A stretch of DNA of 64,000 nucleotides from JAGDZR01 sp049115695 (GTDB lineage: Bacteria > Bacteroidota > Bacteroidia > Cytophagales > Cyclobacteriaceae). Within the stretch, counting starts at the first letter, position 1. Every line of letters starts with the position of its first letter. Of this stretch, positions 56,036-64,000 are shown piece by piece. A model generated the notes under the pieces. That model worked only from the letters and a program-made list of their open reading frames with translations. It was not told the origin of the DNA and did not search any database. The translations under genes were made by a program, and so were the position numbers. The stretch is taken from positions 434,001-498,000 of the forward strand of contig JAGDZR010000006.1 of NCBI GenBank assembly GCA_049115695.1, read 5' to 3'.

Positions 56036-56769
56036 TCATAGATAGCATCAATCCTATCAAGAATTTCCTTTTCCACATAGGGTTTTTGGAAAAACCCTTT
56101 GGATTTCATCCTGCCTCATGTTTTCGTGAATATGGGTCATGTTATTTTTCCTTGTTGGTTTTAATTTTCCTAATTCCTCAATTCCTATATATATATTTCG
56201 TGCCACCATTATTTTCCACTTGAATACTAGCTCCCAATTTTTTAGCGAAAGATCGAATCATACTCATTACCAAGCTCCCTGTCCTATTTTTAAGATCTAC
56301 ATTTTCCTCGGGAAGTCCTACACCATCGTCCTTAAAGACAAATTTATAACTGTCTTCCTTTTGCTTCATCGAACATCTATAGCTCATAATTCCCGGTCTT
56401 TGAACGCATGCTTGGTTGCATTGAGCATCAGTTCATTGACCAGTAATCCAAAATTGACAGCTCCGTCCACTTCAATAATATAAGGATAAAAGTCAGTCTT
56501 GATTTCTAACTGTAGCCCAGAGCCTGTTGGGGACATAGCGAGCTCATTGGTGAGTCTTTTAAGGTAACCCGCTCCGTTACAAGTGCCGTAAGTGATGATT
56601 GATCAGTAACTGTGAATATGATAATGTCTATAGGGGAATTACGGACAAAGTCTTTAAATGACGACAAGGTGTCCGCCTGTAGTAATTCAAACTCATCTTC
56701 CAGCGCACTGCTCAAAAGAGAATCAATCACGCCGTATATCAGCAGCTTGTTTTTTTTCAATTTACTCAC
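56032..56769 (-). pseudogene. Remnants of a HisKA_2-type kinase and receiver-domain gene
   Basis: Minus strand, in order: an ORF of 87 codons (56769-56506) whose first 55 residues look like the start of a receiver-type domain (KNKLLIYGVIDSLL ... PIDIIIFTV); a second frame, about 56590-56390, reading YLKRLTNELA ... VDGAVNFGLLVNELMLNATK, the ATP-binding N-box of a HisKA_2/HWE-like kinase, which hits a stop; a third frame, 56387-56178, with DDGVGLPEENVDLK ... GASIQVENNGGTKYIYRN, the end of that domain; then 56109-56032 with KGFFQKPYVEKEILDRI, the C-terminal lysine-containing end of a receiver domain. Each piece is recognisable but none can be translated whole. The flanks of the 899-base gap to 56934 hold nothing else apart from a repeated GAAAATGCTAG (56822, 56845). 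Confidence 0.75.
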
Positions 56770-56934
56770 ACATTAAACCTAAAAATTCCACCTAATTACA
56801 GTTATATGCAACAATAACGAGGAAAATGCTAGCACCAATTGTCCGAAAATGCTAGTCAATCTCCATTAAAACTAGGTGAAATCCTGGCTGATTTAAGTGT
56901 TAAGCCCCACTCCTTCTCTAAGTATTTTGCGTAC

Positions 56935-58209
56935 TTATTTTTGATACACTGTTCCGCCTTTCATTACAAAATCTATGTCTTGAAGCTGTTTGATATCTTC
57001 AAGCGGATTGCCTGTGACGGCAACTATATCAGCATATAGTCCAGCTTTGATGCCCCCAATATTTTCCCCTTCGTCGAGCACCTTTGCGGCCGTTGATGTG
57101 GCACAAATGATTGCTTCCATTGCTGGCATTCCTCCCTGTACCATGTACATAAATTCCATAGCATTTTCACCATGATTGAAAACACCAGCATCCGTACCAA
57201 AGGCGATGGGCACTCCTCTCTTATAAGCCTGAGAAAATTTATCCAATATTTGAGGACCAATTACCCTGGCTTTATCTGCCACTACTTTGGGAAAGTATCC
57301 TGGTATTTCAGCCTTTTTCGCGACGGACATACCAGCACTAATTGTCGGAATCAGATAAGCGCCCTTCTCAATCATTAGATCCATTGTTTGTTCGCTCATA
57401 TAAGTCCCATGCTCAATAGTAAGCACACCAGCTCTTACTGCCCTGGCCATACCCTCATCACCATGCGCGTGTGCTGCCACATGAAAATTGAAATCACGAG
57501 CCGTCTCAACAATCGCTCTAATTTCTTCCTCCTTGAAATGAGGTCCCATGCCATCCTTTGCAACACTCAGCACGCCTCCTGTTGCTGTTATTTTGATCAG
57601 GTCTGCTCCATTTTTGTAGCGCTGACGGACAGCCTTTGCCGCATCCTCAACACCATTTACAACTCCCTCTTTTGGCCCTGGATCACCCTGCAAATCCGCT
57701 CTATATCCGTTAGTTGGATCGGCATGACCGCCTGTGACCGCCAATGATTTTTCGGTTGTAAATATTCGCGGACCATCTGTTAGCCCTTTATTAATCGCAT
57801 TTCGAAGGGATACATTCACTCCACTTCCTCCTAAATCTCGTACGGTTGTAAATCCAGCCATCAAGGTAGACTTGGCATACATTGCTGCCTCATATGCTAC
57901 GTCAGCCGGGTTATGTCGAAACCTGTTCAAATAGGTCGCCGGACTACTCTGAGACTCAATGTGCACATGCAGGTCAATAAATCCTGGCATAACCGTCATG
58001 TTTTTTAAGTCAATAATCTCATCTACATCATTGCCTTCAACATACCCCTTTTCTACCCCGGTGATCCTTTCACCTTCAACGATGATTGATTGCGCTTTGA
58101 TAGGCTTTTTACTCACACCATCGATAAGTGTACCAGCGTGGATGATTGTGCGCTGTGCAAAAAGTGATACCGACAGACATAAAAAAGATGCGACCAGAAT
58201 GTTCTTCAT
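56935..58209 (-). CDS. Metal-dependent amidohydrolase, exported
   Basis: About 424 residues from ATG 58209 (MKNILVASFLCLSVSLFAQ, signal peptide); the in-frame codon at 58290 precedes this by 27 residues and is rejected. The amidohydrolase fold shows PGFIDLHVHIES (first two His), LIKITATGG (bridging Lys), HVAAHAHGD, TIEHGTYM and FGTDAGV (catalytic Asp). It resembles the imidazolonepropionase / Xaa-Pro dipeptidase-like group. Likely hydrolyses a dipeptide or cyclic amide in the periplasm. Divergent from the saccharopine-dehydrogenase-like gene, 256 bases away. Confidence 0.88.
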   Translation of the reverse strand: MKNILVASFLCLSVSLFAQRTIIHAGTLIDGVSKKPIKAQSIIVEGERITGVEKGYVEGNDVDEIIDLKNMTVMPGFIDLHVHIESQSSPATYLNRFRHNPADVAYEAAMYAKSTLMAGFTTVRDLGGSGVNVSLRNAINKGLTDGPRIFTTEKSLAVTGGHADPTNGYRADLQGDPGPKEGVVNGVEDAAKAVRQRYKNGADLIKITATGGVLSVAKDGMGPHFKEEEIRAIVETARDFNFHVAAHAHGDEGMARAVRAGVLTIEHGTYMSEQTMDLMIEKGAYLIPTISAGMSVAKKAEIPGYFPKVVADKARVIGPQILDKFSQAYKRGVPIAFGTDAGVFNHGENAMEFMYMVQGGMPAMEAIICATSTAAKVLDEGENIGGIKAGLYADIVAVTGNPLEDIKQLQDIDFVMKGGTVYQK

Positions 58210-58465
58210 GATAAATACATAATTGATTGTAGTTAAGATAGACGATCTCCATTCCTTGACATCCTTCATACTGACCAATGGTGTAAACATTTGATAATCG
58301 GGTAGATAAATCAGATATCAGAAGTACAAGGTTGCTATATATTTGAAGGATGACTTTTATTCAAAAGAGAAGATATATCCTTCCCTGGATTCTGCTACCT
58401 GGCTTGTGAGCATACAACACAACCTCTCAAAAAGTTATCATTTACAATTTCAAAAACATTAAAAC

Positions 58466-59608
58466 ATGAGTAATATAATCGTGATAGGTGCTGGTATGGT
58501 TGGAAGTGCCATGGCCATAGACCTGACTTCAAAACATAAGGTGACTTGCACAGATGTAAGCCAAAAGGCATTGATCAAACTAACCGCGCGTCATCCTGAT
58601 ATAGCTACCAAGTTGCTGGATGTAACCGATTTCAAAGCTTTGCATGACACGATCTCCACATTTGATCTCGTATTGTGTGCTGTCCCGGGATTTCTGGGTT
58701 ACCAGACGCTGGAACAGATTATCCTCGCTGGAAAAAATGTTGTTGATATTTCATTCTTCCCGGAAAACTGTTTGGAGCTTGATCAGTTGGCAAAGGATAA
58801 GGGTGTAACCGCCATAGTAGATTGCGGGGTGGCACCAGGCATGGATAATATCATTTTGGGCTACTATAATGAAAAAATGACGGTAACAGACTTTGAATGT
58901 TTGGTCGGCGGATTGCCTAAAATCAAGAAATGGCCCTACAACTACAAGGCACCATTCTCGCCTATAGACGTCATAGAAGAGTACACGCGACCTGCCAGGT
59001 ATGTTGAAAATGGCCATGAGGTCATCAAACCTGCAATGAGTGATATTGATCATGTGGAATTCGATAATGTTGGCACACTTGAGTCATTCAACAGTGACGG
59101 ACTAAGGTCCATCATTCACACTATGCCGCATATTCCAAACATGAAGGAGAAGACGCTAAGATACCCCGGGCACATTGATAAAATTATTGCTTTGCGAGAT
59201 GGTGGATTCCTTGATACTGAAGCCATTGAAATGAATGGTCAGTCGATCAGACCCATTGATTTTACTTCAAAAATTTTGTTTGATGAGTGGAAGTTAGGGG
59301 ATACTGAACCCGAGATTACGGTAATGAGCGTGACCGTTGCAGGAACTGATGTCGAAGGTCGACAAAAAAAGGTAGTGTATTACCTGCATGATGAATACAA
59401 TGCCGAAACTCAAACCAGTTCAATGGCCAGAACTACAGGTTACACAGCCACTGCTGCTGTTAATTTGTTTCTTGATGGTGTATTCAATGAGAAGGGAGTT
59501 TTTCCTCCTGAACTCGTCGGGAAACATGAAGCTTGCTTCCAATACTTTTTACAGTATCTGGAAGCAAGAGGTGTGATATATAAAGAAGAAATCAGGCGTA
59601 TTGATTAA
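58466..59608 (+). CDS. Saccharopine dehydrogenase family oxidoreductase
   Basis: 380 residues, cytoplasmic. Rossmann start IIVIGAGMVGSAMAIDL, LCAVPGFLGYQTLEQIILAG, then DCGVAPGMDNIILGYY and the family's C-terminal domain (VGGLPKIKKWPYNYKAPFSP). It could act in lysine metabolism or a related amino acid condensation. The upstream region holds TATATTTG (58338-58345), similar to the Bacteroidota -7 element TAnnTTTG, but I find no matching -33 element. Ends 4 bases into the oppositely oriented YfiR-like gene. Confidence 0.85.
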   Translation: MSNIIVIGAGMVGSAMAIDLTSKHKVTCTDVSQKALIKLTARHPDIATKLLDVTDFKALHDTISTFDLVLCAVPGFLGYQTLEQIILAGKNVVDISFFPENCLELDQLAKDKGVTAIVDCGVAPGMDNIILGYYNEKMTVTDFECLVGGLPKIKKWPYNYKAPFSPIDVIEEYTRPARYVENGHEVIKPAMSDIDHVEFDNVGTLESFNSDGLRSIIHTMPHIPNMKEKTLRYPGHIDKIIALRDGGFLDTEAIEMNGQSIRPIDFTSKILFDEWKLGDTEPEITVMSVTVAGTDVEGRQKKVVYYLHDEYNAETQTSSMARTTGYTATAAVNLFLDGVFNEKGVFPPELVGKHEACFQYFLQYLEARGVIYKEEIRRID

Positions 59609-60108
59609 TACGCCATTTCTTTTATTCTTGAGCTAAGCTTAACGTTTACAGCGCTAATTGATTTGTTATTGATCTCAAAAGCAATGCGCCCCTGATCGGT
59701 TACCAGATTGATTGAAGATCCTCTAGCAGCAAATCCTTCACTTTCTGTGAACAACAAGGCTCCAAATGAATTGGCTATGAACCGCGCCTTCAAAAACTGG
59801 TTTGAATAATCATCAGTCAAATATACAATGTGACTATTCTGAACATCCTCTGCTTTTGATGCTCGAACTACTTTGATCGGTTTATTGGCTATTTTTTTGT
59901 CTGCCGTTACTCTTTCCAGTTCAGCTTTCATTTCAGCACTACCAATGACGGTAATGATATAATCTGAGTTTACGGGTTTATCTGAGGGCCACTCCACATT
60001 TTTCATGATGTAGTAGACTAATCCAGCTTTCCTCTGATGATTCGTAGTTCCATTTGCTGAAACAAGCAGGATCAATAAAAGCGTGATGGATGAAATAATT
60101 TTTTGCAT
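59605..60108 (-). CDS. YfiR-like (DUF4154) periplasmic protein
   Basis: 167 residues. Signal peptide, then the YfiR-type pattern: RKAGLVYYIMKNVEWPS, YIITVIGSAEM, a variable helix, HIVYLTDDY, and a final domain with NSFGALLFTESEGFAARGSS and RIAFEINNKSISAVNVKLSS. YfiR-type proteins are periplasmic and can gate a membrane diguanylate cyclase in Pseudomonas; in Bacteroidota they often accompany sensor kinases. No partner is adjacent here. Clear paralogue of the protein encoded at 60295-60795. Confidence 0.82.
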   Translation of the reverse strand: MQKIISSITLLLILLVSANGTTNHQRKAGLVYYIMKNVEWPSDKPVNSDYIITVIGSAEMKAELERVTADKKIANKPIKVVRASKAEDVQNSHIVYLTDDYSNQFLKARFIANSFGALLFTESEGFAARGSSINLVTDQGRIAFEINNKSISAVNVKLSSRIKEMAY

Positions 60109-60246
60109 TTTGTCTATATAATTGAGCGGGCAAAACTAGATATGGAATTCGGGGTAAATCCATGAACTTGAATGAAGTGGCATTTTTGATGTTTAAACGA
60201 GTAATTGAGCTGAGTGCAGGAAAACGCGAACTCCTTAAAACAAAAA

Positions 60247-60267
60247 AGCAACTCTTTTGGAGTTGCT
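60247..60267 (-). terminator. Terminator after the second YfiR-like gene
   Basis: Stem AGCAACTC / GAGTTGCT (60247-60254, 60260-60267) with a 5-base loop, followed on the minus strand by TTTTTTG and a T-rich stretch. It begins 28 bases past the stop codon, so the two YfiR-like genes are separate transcripts. Confidence 0.82.
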
Positions 60268-60294
60268 CATTTCTTCTATTTGAACTAATTGAGA

Positions 60295-60795
60295 TTAGCT
60301 GGACATATCCATAAGTCGTGCACTTAGTCTGACGCTTACTTCTTTGAGTGCTGTCTTATTAATTTCAAACTCAACACTCCCATCAAAGTTGACAAAGTTT
60401 ATCTGTGCTCCCTTAGCTCCAAAGCCTTCACTTTCTGTGATGAGCATCGCACCATAGGAGTTGGCGACATATCTGGCTTTTAAAAAGTCTTTCGCATATT
60501 CATCTGCCAGGTACACAATATGACTATCCTTTATTTCCTGAATAGTATTGGCTCTTTTGATGACAATCGATCTATTGGCGATTTTCTTATTGGCTGTAAT
60601 TTTCTCTAACTGTTGTTGCATGGCGTCACTACCATAAACCGTAATGATATAGCTGTCAGTAGTAGATTTTGTATCAGGATACTCAACGTTCTTAAGAAGA
60701 TAGTAAATCAATCCCGCCTTTCGTTGTTCCATGTCCGCAAAGGCTGATATGACCAGACCAAAGGACATTGCTAATATTATTAATTTCTTGTTCAT
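60295..60795 (-). CDS. YfiR-like (DUF4154) periplasmic protein
   Basis: 166 residues from ATG 60795 (MNKKLIILAMSFGLVISAFA, signal peptide); the in-frame codon at 60819 is rejected. Same layout as the gene at 59605: RKAGLIYYLLKNVEYPDTK, YIITVYGSDAM, HIVYLADEYAKDFLKARYVA, TESEGFGAKGAQINFV and a final beta region. The two share long stretches of the same residues (e.g. KKIANxxI, the DSHIVYL region), a recent duplication. Role as in the neighbour; unknown partner. Confidence 0.82.
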   Translation of the reverse strand: MNKKLIILAMSFGLVISAFADMEQRKAGLIYYLLKNVEYPDTKSTTDSYIITVYGSDAMQQQLEKITANKKIANRSIVIKRANTIQEIKDSHIVYLADEYAKDFLKARYVANSYGAMLITESEGFGAKGAQINFVNFDGSVEFEINKTALKEVSVRLSARLMDMSS

Positions 60796-60932
60796 AAGTC
60801 TTAACTGGTAATGACACAAACGTACTGTTATGGTACTATAGCAACTAATGAAGACGAATGAATAGGGTTAATCCTAGAGTAAAATGGCTAGATTTCGAGT
60901 TGAATAAAATCAATGACTTTCAAAATGCCAAA

Positions 60933-61388
60933 ATGAAAATAAAGGCCAACAGCGTAGAGGAATACCTGTCAAACATACCTAAAGAACGTCAATCGTACTT
61001 TTCGGAACTAAGAGAAGTGATTCTCAACAACATACCAAAGGGGTTTAAGGAAGAGCTGAATTATGGAATGATCGGTTATGTAGTTCCTCATGACCTATAT
61101 ACTCCAGGCTATCATTGCGATCCTAAATTACCCTTACCATTCCTGAATATTGCCAACCAAAAGAATTTCATTGCGCTGTATCACATGGGGATTTATGCAA
61201 ACCCTGAACTAATGGAATGGTTTACGCAAGAATACAAAACGCATGTTCCGCACAAATTAGACATGGGCAAGAGTTGTATACGGTTCAAAAAAATGGATCA
61301 AATCCCATATGAACTTATTGGTGCCCTTGTCGGTAAAATGACACCAATGGATTGGATCGGGATTTATGAAGAGAAAATCAAGCGATAG
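60933..61388 (+). CDS. DUF1801 domain protein
   Basis: 151 residues from ATG 60933 (MKIKANSVEEYLSNIPKERQ); an in-frame start at 60858 would add 25 atypical residues. Family motifs: a first helix with YLSNIPKERQSYFSELREVI, GFKEELNYGMIGYVVPH, NQKNFIALYHMGIY and a C-terminal GKSCIRFKKMDQIPYELIG. Function unknown; often beside DinB-type proteins, as here with the gene 27 bases downstream. Likely a two-gene operon. Confidence 0.75.
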   Translation: MKIKANSVEEYLSNIPKERQSYFSELREVILNNIPKGFKEELNYGMIGYVVPHDLYTPGYHCDPKLPLPFLNIANQKNFIALYHMGIYANPELMEWFTQEYKTHVPHKLDMGKSCIRFKKMDQIPYELIGALVGKMTPMDWIGIYEEKIKR

Positions 61389-61414
61389 TTACACAGCCTA
61401 CCTATTTTCGCTGA

Positions 61415-61870
61415 ATGAAATCACAAATCGAACTTTTACGAACTACTCGCCACAATATCATCAGCGTAATGGACGCATGTTCCACTGAGCAACTTTTTAG
61501 CATTCCTGGTCCATTCAACAATCATATCTTGTGGAATGCTATGCACCTTATCGCAACACAACAACTGTTGGTTTACAAAAATTCCAACACCGCATTCGCA
61601 ATTGACTCATCTATTGTAGAACAATTCAAAAAAGGAACTGCTCCTGACTCCACCAATGACTCGAGTTTGATAGACTCAACGAAAAAACAATTGATAAGTA
61701 CGCTCGATCAAATGCTGAACGATTATAACAACGGTATTTTTGGTGCTTACAACGCAATTACGACAAGCTATGGTGTGACAATCAACACTGTAGAAGAGGC
61801 TATTACTTTCCTTAACCTGCACGAAAGCATGCATCTCGGTCAGATCAAAATGTTGAGTAAGCTGGTATAA
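61415..61870 (+). CDS. DinB family protein
   Basis: 151 residues, four-helix bundle. NHILWNAMHLIATQQLLV carries one conserved His and FLNLHESMHLGQIKMLSK the other pair; the three together bind a divalent metal in this family. DinB/YfiT-like proteins are often thiol-dependent transferases, with mostly unknown substrates. Follows the DUF1801 gene closely; ends in a long hairpin. Confidence 0.82.
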   Translation: MKSQIELLRTTRHNIISVMDACSTEQLFSIPGPFNNHILWNAMHLIATQQLLVYKNSNTAFAIDSSIVEQFKKGTAPDSTNDSSLIDSTKKQLISTLDQMLNDYNNGIFGAYNAITTSYGVTINTVEEAITFLNLHESMHLGQIKMLSKLV

Positions 61871-61874
61871 AACA

Positions 61875-61938
61875 ACGCCACGCAAATACCTGGATATTTG
61901 CAGTGGCGTCTGACCAATCAAGCAACTACTAGTTGCTT
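61875..61938. terminator. Bidirectional terminator hairpins between dinB-like and tonB genes
   Basis: A 14-bp stem with one bulge (ACGCCACGCAAATA / TATTTGCAGTGGCGT, 61875-61909, 6-base loop) follows the DinB stop by four bases. A second stem, AAGCAACT / AGTTGCTT (61920-61938, 3-base loop), spans the tonB stop codon on the other strand. Both converging genes can stop here; T-runs are short. Confidence 0.65.
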
Positions 61939-62600
61939 AGCTTAAATGCTATTGGGATCACCATCCGGACTTTAACAGGCCGTCCTCTTTGTCTCCCTGG
62001 TACCCAGTTTGGCGCTTTGGCGAGTACCCGCATTGCTTCTTCATCACAGCCAAGCCCCATTCCCTTGATCACTTTAATTTCAGAAAGCTCGCCATTCTCA
62101 TTTACCACAAACTGAACAAATACCTTTCCTTCAGCACCCATTCTTCGTGCCTGAGAAGGATACTTCATGTTTTTGCCCATAAAGCCATAAAACGCACTAT
62201 ATCCTCCAACAGGCACAGGCATGACCTCCGCAATGGTCAAAGTTTCTTCTACCTCTTCTATGGGTTCCTCAAAAACTATCTCTTCATCAAAATTCTCATC
62301 AAACTCAGTGTCCAATTCAAAATCGTGTTCTTCAATGATTTCGTCATCCTCCACTTCTTCGAGTACTACATTTGACACTTTCGGCTTTGGGGGTTTAGGG
62401 GGAGGTGGCTGAACTGTATTCATGATCTCCAACTCCTCAAATGGATCTAGCTTTACATCTCCCAGATCAACTAGATATCGCTCGTAACTTCTCCACTCAA
62501 AGGCTGAAATGATCAATCCCAGGGCAATACAGAGTCCAAGAAAGAAGAACATGCTTTTTCTGCTTTCAAGATTGATATTCGGATTTTTTTTGTGTTCCAT
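61929..62600 (-). CDS. TonB family energy transducer
   Basis: 223 residues. Cytoplasmic tail, one membrane helix (MFFFLGLCIALGLIISAF), a proline-rich segment (VQPPPPKPPKPK), a long acidic stretch (EEVEDDEIIEEHDFELDTEF), and a TonB C-terminal domain (YPSQARRMGAEGKVFVQFVV ... DEEAMRVLAKAPNWVPGRQR). Couples proton motive force to outer-membrane importers such as SusC, though the partner here is not known. Follows the small membrane protein by 12 bases; probably in the ECF sigma operon. Confidence 0.88.
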   Translation of the reverse strand: MEHKKNPNINLESRKSMFFFLGLCIALGLIISAFEWRSYERYLVDLGDVKLDPFEELEIMNTVQPPPPKPPKPKVSNVVLEEVEDDEIIEEHDFELDTEFDENFDEEIVFEEPIEEVEETLTIAEVMPVPVGGYSAFYGFMGKNMKYPSQARRMGAEGKVFVQFVVNENGELSEIKVIKGMGLGCDEEAMRVLAKAPNWVPGRQRGRPVKVRMVIPIAFKLSN

Positions 62601-62612
62601 GTCTATTATGTT

Positions 62613-62864
62613 TTAAAGTGAATTAACGTTTATCTCTACTCGCTGCTCTGGATGACTGTTGACATGATGGGCTGGTTTGGCAAATGCCCCAAAGAACAAG
62701 GCAGCCGTGAGCAACACAATCGCAATCACAATCGCCACAGTCCTGTTTCGATCCGCTCTCCTGCGGACAATATATTGTCGCTCAAATTTTTTGAAGTCTT
62801 TGAACCTTTCAATTTGCCCCTTTCGAAAGAGGTCTCTTCTCGTCCTAAAATCTCTCTTCGTCAT
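62613..62864 (-). CDS. Small single-pass membrane protein in the ECF sigma operon
   Basis: 83 residues from ATG 62864 (a TTG two codons earlier is possible). A very basic N-terminal half (RDFRTRRDLFRKGQIERFKD, ... RRRADRNRT), a membrane helix (VAIVIAIVLLTAALFFGAFA), and a short periplasmic tail. It overlaps the sigma gene by 20 bases, so translation is coupled. The site is where an anti-sigma factor would be; there is no classic anti-sigma domain, but the basic cytoplasmic tail could hold the sigma factor. Function inferred only. Confidence 0.65.
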   Translation of the reverse strand: MTKRDFRTRRDLFRKGQIERFKDFKKFERQYIVRRRADRNRTVAIVIAIVLLTAALFFGAFAKPAHHVNSHPEQRVEINVNSL

Positions 62865-63405
62865 GATCAATTGCCTTCTTTACTTTGTCAATGGCTCTAT
62901 ACATTTTCATTTTTATGGTACTCTCCTTTTGGCCAAGTAAGTCACTGATTTCCTTAAAAGAGGCACCCTCGAAATACTTGAGTTCAATAATCCTGATCTC
63001 CAGTTCTTTCAATAGTTGCAATTCACTCAGCACCCGATCCAGAAGTGGTTGCATTGTCGGCTCATCTATTTCGAATAAGTTTTTCAATTCGATTTCATCG
63101 ATCAGGTATACTTGTTTTTGATTTCGGTAATGCTTTTTCAATTCATTTCTGGCAATCACAAATAGCCAGGCACCAAATGGTTTACCCTGCCACCTAAACT
63201 TCGAAATATTCGATAGTGCTTTGTAGAAAGTTTGAGAGCATAAGTCAGCGGTCAGGTCTTCTTCGCCGGTTCGACGAAATAGAAATCGAAAAACAGCTTC
63301 ATAGTATCGATTGTACAGTGGCTCAAAACCCTTGATGTCTTTTTGGGCATTCCTGATCCATTGCTGTTCTTCCTGAAAACTACTACGTCGGTTAGAATTT
63401 GACAA
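62845..63405 (-). CDS. ECF-type RNA polymerase sigma factor
   Basis: 186 residues starting at TTG 63405 (no in-frame ATG near). Region 2: FEPLYNRYYEAVFRFLFRRT, AADLCSQTFYKALSNISKFR-like helix, GAWLFVIARNELKKHYR. Region 4: LLKELEIRIIELKYFEGASF, KEISDLLGQKESTIKMKMYR. Typical Bacteroidota ECF sigma. It leads an operon with a small membrane protein and tonB. The signal is not visible. Confidence 0.9.
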   Translation of the reverse strand: MSNSNRRSSFQEEQQWIRNAQKDIKGFEPLYNRYYEAVFRFLFRRTGEEDLTADLCSQTFYKALSNISKFRWQGKPFGAWLFVIARNELKKHYRNQKQVYLIDEIELKNLFEIDEPTMQPLLDRVLSELQLLKELEIRIIELKYFEGASFKEISDLLGQKESTIKMKMYRAIDKVKKAIDHDEERF

Positions 63406-63492
63406 TTCGACTTTTTACCTATCAATCCAAAAACATGCCGAAAGTCACAGATGTAGTATTTTAAAATATTTACCAACGCCTAAAAAAAAGAA

Positions 63493-63514
63493 AAAGGCGC
63501 TGAATAGCGCCTTT
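63493..63514 (-). terminator. Terminator of the TPR gene at the window end
   Basis: AAAGGCGCT / AGCGCCTTT, nine-base stem with a GAAT loop, followed on the minus strand by TTCTTTTTTTTA. It lies 48 bases past the stop of the minus-strand gene ending at 63562 and before the sigma gene. Confidence 0.85.
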
Positions 63515-63561
63515 GAAATTGTCGATTAGTACTTATGTCTAAATCAATCTACCTTGATCTA

Positions 63562-64000
63562 CTACCCCTCACTATTTCCCTTGCATCCTTCTAAAGCCTG
63601 AATAATACCATCTATACCCCATGATGGTGCGATAGGTGACTTGAGTTGCTCGCGCTCAATTAAAGTCTGGGCCTTTTCAAAGGTCGCGCATGATCCTCCA
63701 TCACCTCCACCAAAAAACTGTGCAGTCCCCAACTGCATCTGCCCTAACAAATATTGAGCTCTTGGATTTTCAGGATTCTGAGCTGTAGCTTTTTGAAATT
63801 GTTCAAATGCCATTCCGCTATACTGCTGCCCTCGACTTGCCGGATCGACCGTCAGTTGCATCATGTAGATAAATCCTCGCATAGCCGTAATTTCGGATTC
63901 ATTGGGTTTGATTTTATCTGCTTTCTCAATTTGTTCCAATCCGGCGGTTAGATGCTGATCCTGAATGCTCTTATCCTGATTCATTTGCATCAATCGGATG
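63562..64000 (-). CDS. TPR-containing protein (5' partial)
   Basis: The frame is open to the window end, so only the last ~146 residues are present. They hold TPR-like helices (ITAMRGFIYMMQLTVDP, MAFEQFQKATAQNPENPRAQ, YLLGQMQLGTAQFF) followed by a glycine-rich loop with a conserved-looking Cys pair (GGSCATFEKA ... ALEGCKG). A common small envelope TPR protein in Bacteroidota; function unknown. Confidence 0.75.
   Translation of the reverse strand, partial: IRLMQMNQDKSIQDQHLTAGLEQIEKADKIKPNESEITAMRGFIYMMQLTVDPASRGQQYSGMAFEQFQKATAQNPENPRAQYLLGQMQLGTAQFFGGGDGGSCATFEKAQTLIEREQLKSPIAPSWGIDGIIQALEGCKGNSEG

Noticed and set aside
56839..57039. 66-codon ORF at the start of the amidohydrolase region
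   Set aside because: It overlaps the end of the amidohydrolase gene on the other strand and has no recognisable content.

Overview
The window looks like a chromosomal segment of an aerobic, probably marine member of the Bacteroidota, closest in style to the Cytophagales. The evidence is a SusC/SusD pair, a hybrid two-component regulator, C-terminal type IX secretion (T9SS) sorting domains, TPR-LuxR membrane regulators, YfiR-like proteins, and starts that lack Shine-Dalgarno sequences. I see no rRNA, tRNA, CRISPR array, transposase or phage genes.

Layout. 1-5269 (+): the end of a GH43 glycosidase gene, a DUF1801 protein, a cytochrome b561 / siderophore-interacting-type flavoprotein pair, and a PQQ-type beta-propeller dehydrogenase with a cytochrome c head. 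5387-20752 (-): a 3505-residue T9SS surface protein, followed by three tandem TPR-membrane-LuxR regulators, one of them broken by two frameshifts. 20891-48422: a polysaccharide utilisation region, mostly on the minus strand. 48619-56035 (+): a MarR repressor with three matching operator-like sites, a multi-pass membrane protein, a propeller-containing histidine kinase, an MscS channel, an EamA transporter and a kelch-like lipoprotein. 56032-64000: remains of a kinase/response-regulator locus, an amidohydrolase, a saccharopine-dehydrogenase-like enzyme, two YfiR paralogues, DUF1801 and DinB proteins, an ECF sigma / small membrane protein / TonB operon, and a partial TPR gene.

The utilisation locus reads as a beta-mannan pathway. 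SusC/SusD and a surface lipoprotein capture glycan. GH26, GH5_7 and a multidomain GH5-like T9SS enzyme cut the backbone. A sulfatase and a GH29 enzyme would remove decorations. A cellobiose/mannobiose 2-epimerase and a GH130 mannosylglucose phosphorylase finish mannobiose in the cytoplasm. A 1365-residue hybrid two-component regulator probably senses the oligosaccharide. Sulfatase plus GH29 suggests a sulfated, possibly fucosylated, algal mannan. No obvious inner-membrane oligosaccharide transporter is present. A mostly plus-strand block (28431-34453) interrupts the locus and carries a decayed duplicate of its own first gene.

Points worth a second look: the MarR operator set; an unlisted 38-codon single-helix ORF directly before susC; a strong hairpin splitting the mannan operon after the surface lipoprotein; the cysteine-rich stalk of that lipoprotein; the near-identical 246-bp coding repeats in the giant surface protein; and the three decayed loci.
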